From Gnetum montanum (taxonomy: Eukaryota > Streptophyta > Gnetopsida > Gnetales > Gnetaceae): a stretch of 64,000 bases of DNA. The notes under the pieces are model-generated. The model made no database searches and was not told the DNA's origin. It saw nothing but the letters and a program-made list of their open reading frames with translations. The stretch is from the NCBI GenBank assembly GCA_015680685.1, contig MNCI01030754.1:164836-228835 (forward strand), read 5' to 3'. This document shows, piece by piece, positions 22,570-31,224 of the stretch (position 1 is its first letter; each line of letters begins with the position of its first letter). A program made the position numbers and the translations under genes.

Positions 22570-22960
22570 TCGTACCACAGTCTGGAAAACCTTAAACTAG
22601 TGACATTTTACAAAGCCTACCCGTTAGTGGTCCATAAAGACCTTAAACTAGTGACCTCTACAAACCCCACCTATTAACTGTCTGCAAAGACCTTAAACTA
22701 GCGACCTTAGCTCTTGATCTCCACCCATTAATGGTCTACTAAGACCTTAAACTAGCAACCTCGATTTAAGTTTTGATGTACACTGTAGCATGGGTATGGT
22801 CCACCATGATCTTAAACTGGTAGCTTTAATATCTATTTCACATTTCAAACTAGATCTCACAATGTTTCGGTCTGCCATGACCTTAAACTGGCTAACTTAA
22901 TGTCCCTCGCATGTTCAAACTTGTTTACGGTCTGCCAAGACCTTAAACTGATAACTTGCG
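22570..22960 (+). repeat. Dispersed minisatellite array 2 of E1
   Basis: The word GACCTTAAACTAG or GACCTTAAACTGG, preceded by GGTCTGC-like text, recurs about seven times at irregular 40-65 bp intervals. It shares its core with the arrays at 17.1 kb and 26.6 kb and marks the right edge of the antisense block. Confidence 0.8.
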
Positions 22961-23060
22961 AACTTGGCTGAATAGTTAACAATTAGTTCATGTTCCATTA
23001 TTACTTTGCAAATATTTATTATTATGCGCCATAGCTACAAATAGGTATCACTTGACTTGG

Positions 23061-23079
23061 CTTTCTCTTATTGTAGCAG
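23061..23079 (+). promoter_or_regulatory. Putative sense 3' splice site before RT
   Basis: CTTTCTCTTATTGTAGCAG is a pyrimidine-rich tract ending in CAG. The next bases open the RT-bearing frame at 23081 (LNKMAMQRDLHSLL...). Ogre-type Tat elements splice an intron between protease and RT. A matching donor near 16.85-17.1 kb could not be fixed. Confidence 0.45.
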
Positions 23080-23080
23080 G

Positions 23081-24303
23081 TTGAACAAAATGGCCATGCA
23101 ACGTGATCTACATTCGCTTCTAACCCTGATAGGTCCTCATGTAAAGCTTGCAAGACATTTAAACCTAGAATCAATAGACTAGGAATCATCCACTAATAAC
23201 ACCATAACATCCCTGGAAACATCTCTAGATTGGCCCAAACATCTGGTCCAAGCCTTAGACTTAGAGGTTGGGGATGTGACCGAGGACCCTCTCATTGAAG
23301 TACCAGTAAAGACATGTAGGGGTGAAGTAAAGATGCTAAAACTTGGCTCCCTCCTTGATCAACAAATGCAAGAGGATGTATCTAAAGTCCTCCAAGACAA
23401 TGTCAAAGTGTTTACGTGGTCCTATAATGACATGTCGGGCTTAGACCCATAGTTAATACAACATAACATTGTCTTGGACCCACATATCAAACTGGTTAAA
23501 CAAAAGGCTCAAAAAATTAAACCAGAAATCACACTAGCTGTACATGACGAAATCACTAAGCTATACCAAGAAGGATTCATTCGCATGGTCGACTACTTGG
23601 AATGGGTATCAAACATCTTTGTAGTCTCTAAGAAAACAGGAGGTATACGAATCTGTATAGACTTCCGAGACCTAAACAAAAAATGATTAAAGATGACTTC
23701 CCGTTGCCAAGTATTGATCAAATTATTGACACTACGACTAGTCATGCTTTATTATCCTTTATGGATGGGTTTTTGGGTTACAATCAAATTTGCATCAATC
23801 CAGAGCATCAGTTGAAAACTACGTTCATGATCCCTTGGGGAACTTTTTGTTACACTATGATGCCCTTTGGTCTAAAGAATGCCGGAGCAACCTATCAACG
23901 AGCCATGACCTACATATTCAGTGACTACATCCTAGAGAGACTAAATGATTACATGGATGACATAGCAGTCAAGTCTAATACAGCTACTGATCACCCCACT
24001 GATCTAGATGTAGTCCTTAAGCATTGTCATAGGCATGACTTGCATCTTAACCCAAAGCAATGTGTGTTCGAAGTTAAAACTAGGCTCATGTTAGGGTTTG
24101 TAGTATTTGAGGCTAGAATACGAGTGGACCCTGACAAAGTTAAGGCCATCGTTAACCTAGCATCCCCTACCAACCTTAAAGAATTACATGGGTTTCAAGG
24201 TAGAATACAGTTCATCAGAAGGTTTCTAGCAAAGTTGACTGATAAGTTACACCCCATGCAACACTTACTAAAGAAGGGGGTTAACTTCGAGTGGATAACA
24301 TAG
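23081..24303 (+). pseudogene. E1 reverse transcriptase (broken)
   Basis: The upstream segment has VFTWSYNDMSGLDP, the standard lead-in of a gypsy RT, then GFIRMVDYLEWVSNIFVVSK and GGIRICIDFRDLN. A 1-base frameshift at about 23684 separates this from DDFPLPSIDQIIDT, SFMDGFLGYNQI, MMPFGLKNAGATYQRAM and the catalytic YMDD at 23950-23961. LNPKQCVFEV and the RFLAKLTDKLHPMQHLLKK connection follow. Stops lie at about 23180 and 23450. The enzyme copies element RNA into DNA. The YMDD form replaces the more common YVDD or YIDD. Confidence 0.88.
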
Positions 24304-24740
24304 TGTCAACAAGCCTTCGATGACTTGGAGAAAGAGCTTTTATGACTCCCAACTGTTTACCCACCACAGAGGGATAAGCCTTTTTATATCTACCTTACCA
24401 CTTCGGACACATCTATCGTAGCATTGTTATGCCAAAAAAGAGAGGATGGCTCTAAAATCCTAGTCTATTACTTGAGCCATGCATTAATAGCATACGAATA
24501 ACAATACAACAAAGTGGAAAGGAATTGTCTCACTTTAGTATTTGCGCTAAAAAAGTGAAGACACTACCTATTTCGTAGCCAAGTGAACATTATATGCAAA
24601 AGCAACGTCCTTTGGGCTATCATGAACAACTTATATGAAAGTAGCAGGGTAGCTCGATGGAAAGTTATAATGGTGGAATTCGATTTACACTATGTAACCC
24701 AATCATCGAGGAAGGGACAAGACATAGCTATGTAGCTTAC
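24304..24740 (+). pseudogene. E1 first RNase H (RT-connected)
   Basis: The frame continues from RT after a TAG at 24301: AFDDLEKELL, FYIYLTTSDTSIVALLCQ, ILVYYLSHAL, YNKVERNCLTLVFAL and WKVIMVEFDLHYV. This is the Ty3/gypsy RNase H layout. The first catalytic Asp position reads Thr in YLTTSD, in line with the degenerate first RNase H known from Tat elements that have a second RNase H. Four stops interrupt it. Confidence 0.75.
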
Positions 24741-24813
24741 TACCTCACCCGTTGATGATCGGGCAACCATAGAACTCGAATTCCCTGATGAACACATTAG
24801 CAGTATCAACCCT

Positions 24814-25260
24814 ATGCCATTGCACTTCGAGGCCACTTTACATTTCGACAGCGCCTCAACCATGCGAGGTAGTAGTGTTGCCGCTATCATTACATTCCCC
24901 TTGGGGGACATTCAACCTTTTTCTTACCATTTCACATTCCTTTGTACAAACAATGTAGCTGAGTATGAAGGACTTCTTAGGGGCCTCTTAGCAGCCCAAC
25001 AATTACAGATTCAACATTTGGTAGTACAAGGTGATTCTCAACTTATTATCAACCAAATCACTAAAGTTTATGCTTGTAAGGCTTCACACTTACAACCTTA
25101 TTGTGATTTGGCCAAAAACTTGTTGAAACAGTTCATAATGATAGATATCCAGCATGTTCCATGTAACAAAAACATTGTAGCCGATGCCTTGGCCATGCTA
25201 GCATTAAATGTGCCACCATACCTGTTTGCAACTTTACCTACCTCGATAAAAAATGTATAG
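24814..25260 (+). pseudogene. E1 second, archaeal-like RNase H
   Basis: The open frame carries LHFDSASTMRGSSVAAIITF, CTNNVAEYEGLLRGLLAAQQ, HLVVQGDSQLIINQITKVY, HVPCNKNIVADALAML. Acidic residues Asp (FDSAS), Glu (AEYEG), Asp (GDSQ) and the last Asp (ADALA) are all present, so this domain looks catalytically complete within its open frame. An additional RNase H of this kind after the first is the defining trait of the Tat lineage. It sits 70 bp after the first RNase H in the same frame. Confidence 0.85.
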
Positions 25261-25479
25261 ACCCTATCACCCAAGCAGTACACGTCGCCTCCGTAAGCGC
25301 TACCAATGCCCAAGAGTGGTACGCTAACGTTAAGGCCTACCTGCAACATGGTGAACCCCCACATGGATTAACATCTGCCCAAAAGGATGTAATCTAAAAG
25401 CAAGCATGGCAGTATGTCCTCGTAGGAGATAATACCTTATGTAAATGCTCCTTTGATGGGATATTATTAACTTGTGTTG

Positions 25480-26559
25480 GTGGGGAAAAGGCACAAAAAA
25501 TCATTAACAAGGTCCATGAAGGACTATGTGAAGGACACATAGCTCCTAGGGCCATGGCAGCTAAAATCATATGCTTAGGGTATTACTGGCCTTGCATGGA
25601 ATGAGATTGCTTTGCTAAGGTTAAAACGTGTGATATGTGCCAACGTCATGCCAACCTTATACACGTTTCACCTACTGAGTTGCACCCTACACAGATCACG
25701 TGGCCATTCCAACGATGGGGACTAAATATCATAGGACCGATAATGCCTAAGTCTTTCGTAGGACATAGCTTCATCATCACTACCACCGAGTACTTTACAA
25801 AGTGGGTAGAGGCTATTCCCCTTAGGAAGACTACATTCCAAAAAATTTGCCACTTCATCTTAGACAACATAGTAGCAAGGTTTGGTCTTCCCATGACTAT
25901 TGTGACAGATAATGGGCCATAGTTTAGTAGTGTGGAAACCAAAACCTTTTGCAGCAACCTCAGCATTAAGCAATCCTTCTCATCACCATACTACCCATAG
26001 AAAAACGATCAAGTAGAGGCAACAAACAAAGCCATCATCAACTTGCTTTAAAAAAATTCTTAGCAATGGCAAGAGGCAATGGCATGAGCAAATCCTCTAT
26101 GTGTAGTGGGCCTACCGGATGACATACAGAACGGCTACAGGTAAGACTCCCTATAGCCTAGTCTACGGATCTGAAGCAATGTTACCTCTTGAATTGTAGG
26201 TACCATCACTGTGGATTATCCTTTCAAGCATTGTAAAAAAAGCCCAGAACAATGAGTCTAGGATCATCGACCTTGACTCCCTAGAGGAAGAGTGTGCACA
26301 GACACTCGATTGTATCGAATGGTATCAAGAAAAGCAGCGGAAAAAGCATCAGTTGAACCCAAATCAACGACCAATGAAAAAGGGGGACCTAGTCCTCAAA
26401 GCTGTCTATGAGCATTTGAACAAGTTTTCAGCAAAGTGGGAAGGTCCATTCATAGTTACAAAAGCCTATGAGAATGAAGCCTTCAAACTAGCAGACATGG
26501 ATGGCAGGGAGTTTGCAAATTTGGTGAATCATTTGTACCTTAAGCCATATTACGTTTGA
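25480..26559 (+). pseudogene. E1 integrase (broken)
   Basis: A frame change from the RNase H is needed. The zinc finger region reads VHEGLCEGH ... CDMCQRH (about 25515-25650), keeping His and Cys ligands. The core has FQRWGLNIIGPI, where the first catalytic Asp is Asn, then IVTDNGP with the second Asp, and DQVEATNKAI with the Glu. A TAG follows IVTDNGP at 25920, and many stops lie between 25980 and 26300. The C-terminal domain (26353-26559) is open: KKGDLVLKAVYEHLNKFSAK, WEGPFIVTKAY and VNHLYLKPYYV, a typical gypsy ending. Confidence 0.85.
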
Positions 26560-26570
26560 TGCAGAAGCAA

Positions 26571-26990
26571 GGTCCGCTATGACTATAAACTAGCACAGAT
26601 AGTATGCTATGACTATAAACTAGCACAAATAGTCTTCTATGACTATAAACTGGCACAGATAGTCCGCTATGACTATAAACTAGCACAGATAGTCTGCAAT
26701 GACTATAAACTAGCACAAACAGTCTGCTATGACTATAAACTGGCACAGATAGTCCGCTATGACTATAAACTAGCATAGATAGTCCGCTATGACTATAAAC
26801 TGGCACAGACCATCTACTATGATGTAAAACTGGCACAAATGGTCCACCACGACCTTAAACTGGCCCATCCACCGTCTGTTATGATGATAAACTAGCACAA
26901 TGATCTACTAGGACTTTAAACTAGTACAATGGTCTTCTGGGACCTTAAACCAGTGCATCTAATGGTCTACTAGGACCTTAAACTAGGTTC
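26571..26990 (+). repeat. 30-bp minisatellite array 3 after the E1 integrase
   Basis: Nine regular 30-bp units with core GACTATAAACTAGCACAGAT run from 26571 to about 26840, followed by four or five diverged units with core GACCTTAAACTAG. Because 30 is a multiple of three, periodic frames arise on both strands; they are not proteins. Variable tandem repeats after pol are known for Tat-group elements. Confidence 0.92.
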
Positions 26991-28360
26991 ATAGAACAAA
27001 GCTCTTTGTCTACATTCACGATCCCATAGACAAGCAAGCGTGCACAGTGCCAACATGGGGTGGGGCATTGCAGTTCCAAAATGTAGTTCACAATGATAAG
27101 AGAACACCCTCTAGAACATATGCAAAGCCACTACCCCTGATATCTTATTGATCCTTCGGAGATGTCGTCTGACATCTTGTTGACCTTCTGAAGCTACCGC
27201 TACTACAGCCTATCGCCCTGGTAGTAGCTTCCATTGTCAATGCCTACTATTGGAGTCCTAGAACTATTGTGGCTCAGCCACAAAGTTACTACCCTCTAGC
27301 CCCCACCATCATCCAAGCTCAATAGACATTTATTTGTTAGGCCTCTTTGCTTACAGTTGAACTGCATGATGTTTGCCTTGGATGGGGAGTCCTAAGCATT
27401 CATATCACCGCAACTCCTAGCCCCCTCGGTGTTGCCCCCTTTAGTCTGCCGCTGGCTGAACCGCTGCTGGCCTTCTTGCTTTGGATGTCGCATGCCTTAG
27501 AAATAATGCCTGCCACTTCAGCGATGTCTACAGCAAGTAAGACCTTTACTTAACTATATTTCATGGTTACATTTCTCTAGTCTGCATTCTGTTGTGCTTG
27601 TAGGATACGGGCCGAGATGGCATCGATTAGGGATGCATTTCGCCAAGAGGATAAGACACTGCATCGTTTTGAGATGACCGCTTTGACTAGCTTGGCTACT
27701 TAGGAGTGCACATCCTACCCTTCCTCTTAACCTTCATAACCTCGTTTTGTACACCCATAGTGTCCTTTTTCACACCTCTTTTACAAGCTTTCTCGATGCA
27801 TGAAAAGCCCTCCCATATGCTCGACTGCAAAGTCCATAACATGCATAAAGTAGCTCGCTACATGGGAAGCATCTGTAGGTAGGTCAAAGCCCCACATGGA
27901 TGTAACAAAACTCATCTTGTGGAGGAAACACCTGTCCTGCAACAACAAGGTTGTTTGCAAATGAACATAGCTAAATAGCAAAAGAAAAGCAAAAAAGCAT
28001 AAAAAGAAAAGAAAAGAGAGTGTGTGCCCAAAAAAAATGGCACACTAGTTGTTTCACAATAACCCTCTCTAAGCATTCTAATGAGAGGTTAGAAGCCAGC
28101 AGAAGAAAGATGACCACGTGCACTGACTCCCTCACAAGCACTCCGATGATGGACTGCGCTACATTTCATCTTTCCTTTTCCTGAACCTGTCCCCTCAAAT
28201 CCATCCTTTTCCTCATTTTTCCTGCACAACTATTCTGATACTCCGAAGCATAGAAAAGAAACATTTGAGCAACCACTAGAGAGCGATTTTGGTATCTTGA
28301 CCTTCATGGTGTTTTTTATTCTTTGTCAACATCTATTGGGTGGATCCTCCAGATGTCGAC
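26991..28360 (+). mobile_element. 3' untranslated region of E1
   Basis: This is sequence between the minisatellite and the purine tract, alignable in its last 0.6 kb with 1-597. It encodes no recognised domain. A possible small spliced frame at 27481-27703 is listed separately. No env-like frame is present. Confidence 0.7.
27481..27703 (+). pseudogene. Possible two-exon coding remnant in the E1 3' region
   Basis: CAGCAA is followed by a good donor GTAAGA at 27537, and a pyrimidine-rich tract ends TTGTAG at 27603, giving a 67-bp intron. Across it a frame reads LDVACLRNNACHFSDVYS then KIRAEMASIRDAFRQEDK and ends at a stop at 27701. The upstream part has stops close by. Composition and splice signals suggest an old coding segment, but no family is recognised. 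Confidence 0.3.
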
Positions 28361-28373
28361 AAAGAGGGGCTAG
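28361..28373 (+). promoter_or_regulatory. Polypurine tract of E1
   Basis: AAAGAGGGGCTAG directly precedes the 3' LTR. The same AAAGAGGGG stands at 585-593 before LTR1-A. It primes plus-strand DNA synthesis. Confidence 0.8.
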
Positions 28374-30298
28374 TGAAACACCATAAAATTTCAGGGCTCT
28401 CATGCTTCAGCAAAGTTTGAGAATTTAGGCAAGGACTTCCACAAGTGTAGTGTCATGATGGCTTACATTGAGGGTACACTGTCCAGTTTGCCAAGTTTTC
28501 TATCTCCAAGGCTAACAGGCTCATCGGATTCTCTAGCCTGCTCAACTGGATAATTGACCTGGTTGACAGTCTATCCAGAGACTATGGTAGGAGTTGTTGA
28601 AAGTGTTCAGGATGAGCAAAATGGTTTGGCAAGTTTTCTAGTGAAGAAGTCTACTATGCTATGCTACGCTATGCAGCGTAGCAAGCATTGAAAGATAACT
28701 GCTTAAGCGTCTGAGTGCAAATTGATAAAACGATTGCAAGACAAGTTAGAATTCAGCCAACACAAAGTGCTACGCTATGCTAAGCTATGTAGCATAGCAC
28801 AACGTAGCAAAGGCAAAGCAAAAAGGCCCATCTTGCCAAGTGATTCCAATAAGAAAATTTCACTTAGCAATGCTTCGGCCTCCAAAACCAGTTGCCCTGC
28901 TTAGCCCTCAGGCCTCGAGCAAANAGCCTCCAAAACCAGTTGCCCTGCTTAGCCCTCAGGCCTCGAGCAAACTTTATTGCTAGAAAAATGGTAGATTGAA
29001 CAAAGAAGCAAGGTATGCTGGCTGCTACGCTGTGCTATGCTACATAGCATAGCAACAATGCAAAAACAACAAAAGTGTTTCAAGCATGAGTTTAATGAGT
29101 TCAAAAGCTCTCTAGCATGAAGGACAAGAGTTACAGTTGTTAGCATGACTAAGCCTCAGACAAAGGCTCTTTGGCTCCTACACAAATTTCTGTCAAGCCC
29201 AGTGGCCACGCTATGCTACGCTACATAGTGTAGCACAGCGTAGCAAGCAGCTACCTACACTACACTAATGTGTTTAACGGTGTAAGTAGTGCAACACTGC
29301 ATGGAACCATGAAGACATCTTCATGTAGCTCTAGAACTTGTTGGTAACAATCTTTCTCACTCTGGCACCTCTTTGGCAAAATCAACAATTCCACTCCATT
29401 TTGCATCCCCCTGGTCAACTCCCAAAAAATTGTTCCTATGCTTGACCCTACTTGTAAGAGTAGGGAAGATGTAGTTCTGGAGCATAGGCTCCACTTTGCT
29501 TACATTGTTAGCACACTAGATTTCAACACATGTAGTTTCAGCAGTATGGTCATAGCATAAAAAAGTTTGCACCTAGCATTGCACACCTACATGGTAGAGT
29601 TACATTTGCACCTTGGCCCAGGACACGTGGCATCCAAACCACATTTCTCTCTTGCTCCTAACCCTATAAATACCCTAGCAAAAAATGCTCAGGAGGTTGA
29701 CAAAAAAAATTGGGTTGTTAGCAAAAACATTGGTTGGCTTGTTGGTAGAAAAGATTGGATTTTTGGTGCAGCTGGCTTTTAGAGAGCATAGTTGGAATTT
29801 TAAGCATTCTGTTTACCTTTGAGTTCTCTGGTTGGCTCTAAACATCCCTTTGTGAGTCGAGAATTTTGGCATCTTAACAAATAGAGTAGCAAGTAGAAGA
29901 CCTGTGACCATACTGTTCGGTGTAAGCAGTGTCTCTCCAGTCTTGCACAACCTGTTGTACACTTCTCAAACAAGGTAAAGGATCAAATCCCCAAACTTTG
30001 GAGTTGTGCATTCTCTCATACAAATATATTTTTCTATTAGTTTACTATCATAATTATTTTACAGTAATTTTACTGCTTTACATTTGCCGATCATCGATTT
30101 ACTTCGTGTGTCTTGCTTCCGAAACAAACGTTCACGAAAGGTTAAGATACACCGCTTAAATCCCTGTCTGATTGACCAAACTGTTTAGGGAACCCCACTT
30201 CCATTTTTCTCTAGCATGACCCTCACATAGATCCATGGTTAAATTGTTCGCTCGACAACCTCTCGGTGTTCCAGCCATCGACGTTTTCGGTTGCTACA
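28374..30298 (+). mobile_element. LTR1 copy C, 3' LTR of E1
   Basis: It starts TGAAACACCATAAAATTTCA and ends GTTGCTACA. Palindromes lie at 28651-28683, 28768-28809, 29022-29054 and 29207-29245. The ACACGTGGC box has its core at 29624-29629 and TATAAATA is at 29665-29672. A 46-bp assembly duplication around the N at 28924 inflates the length by about 48 bp. Confidence 0.92.
28878..28971. other. Assembly join: 46-bp duplication around one N (28924)
   Basis: Exact 46-bp copies flank the N and one extra base, inside LTR1-C. Confidence 0.93.
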
Positions 30299-30303
30299 TT
30301 AGG
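30299..30303. repeat. Target-site duplication of E1 (right), TTAGG
   Basis: It is identical to 10967-10971 and abuts the CA terminus of the right LTR. Confidence 0.92.
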
Positions 30304-30568
30304 AACATTTAGAACTTAGTTAATGAATAGTTAATGTAAGTTAGTCACTTAGTTCTCTCTCCTTCCCTTTATTAGCAGAAGACATAAAAATATAAAAGCT
30401 ATAAAAAATCATATACCTCAAGCTTACTTAACCATACAACTATGACAATATAAGTAAGTTTGGGAAGACAACAATTGATTTACCCTGAGTGTTGCATTAA
30501 GGCATGTAAGCACTTAGTCCTTGGAGTTCGACCAGATCATGCATGAAACACTACCTCGCCACTCATCA
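30304..30568 (+). mobile_element. LTR2-a, right part
   Basis: The sequence continues LTR2-a after E1 (AACTTAGTTAATGAATAGTT ... ACTCATCA) and is the reverse complement of 50807-51070. The terminal CATCA is followed directly by R3 (GTAAC...). No primer-binding site follows, so LTR2-a is a 3' or solo LTR. Confidence 0.85.
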
Positions 30569-30628
30569 GTAACTAAAATAAAATGTGAAAGAAATGAACT
30601 CACAAGATTAAAACAAAGTAGCCAAATT
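30569..30628. repeat. R3 copy 2, left fragment, with LTR4 target duplication
   Basis: It matches 2553-2614. Its last five bases, AAATT (30624-30628), recur at 37139-37143 as the target duplication of the LTR4 element. Confidence 0.85.
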
Positions 30629-31209
30629 TGTGAGAGATGACCTAGAGTGGTGGTTCTCTTAGGCTCTCCCCATGGTTCAGGGGCCATGAAACACTTTGAG
30701 GCTCCCTTGAGTAACTCTCAAGTGTTAGAAAACCCACCCCATCTTGGTGGTACCAAGCTAGCAATAGGACACCCTCCTATTGCAACTCTCTTCTAAGTCC
30801 TCTTCATTCCCCCTTCATTGTGGAGAACTACATGGCCCTGATTCTATGACGGTCATAGATATGTAGGTAGCCAAGACTAGATAGTTTTGATGTGGTGCCA
30901 GGCCACACCTTGTACCAAATCATGAGGGATCTAGGGGTGAGGCATCTTCCCTTGTAGGTGCATCGTCTCCCCTCCCACTGATGTTTTCTACAAGGTTGTG
31001 TGTGTGCTTGTTGGCATGTCCTCATTTTGGAGTTGGTTACCCTCCACTAGGTGCGTTGTCATGTACGTTAAGAAGCTGTGCTTCTGCTTGCACTCACTCA
31101 TGAGATGCTTGCTGGCTTGAGGCATATTCCCTAGGTATTCTGCCCCAGATCCATTGGATCCTCATGAATTCCTTGGGATGCCAAACAATGTCAAGGAAAT
31201 GTTGTTATA
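30629..31209 (+). mobile_element. LTR4, 5' LTR
   Basis: This 581-bp copy runs from TGTGAGAGATGACC to TTGTTATA (terminal CA changed to TA). It is near-identical in layout to 36563-37138. Confidence 0.9.
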
Positions 31210-31211
31210 GA

Positions 31212-31224
31212 TGGTATCAAAGTG
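31212..31224 (+). promoter_or_regulatory. LTR4 primer-binding site (initiator tRNA-Met type)
   Basis: TGGTATCAAAGTG follows the LTR after two bases and differs little from the plant initiator-Met site TGGTATCAGAGC. Confidence 0.8.

Larger units (their letters stand above)
10972..30298 (+). mobile_element. E1: complete 19.3-kb Tat-like Ty3/gypsy retrotransposon
   Basis: E1 is two collinear LTRs of about 1.9 kb bounding a 15.5-kb internal region with target duplication TTAGG. Order in the sense direction: primer-binding site, gag, protease, a 6-kb block holding an antisense spliced gene, RT, RNase H, a second (archaeal-like) RNase H, integrase, a 30-bp minisatellite and a 3' untranslated region ending in a purine tract. 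Large size, dual RNase H and extra frames are hallmarks of the plant Tat group (Tat/Ogre/Retand). All genes carry stops or frameshifts, so the copy is dead. It is nested in LTR2-a. Confidence 0.9.

Noticed and set aside
26540-26836. 98-codon minus-strand frame of repeated VYSHSGLSV
   Set aside because: It is a by-product of the 30-bp minisatellite after the E1 integrase; no gene features.
17100-26990. Regular repeats considered as a CRISPR array
   Set aside because: Units are contiguous or irregular, without unique spacers of constant length, and the context is a plant retrotransposon.
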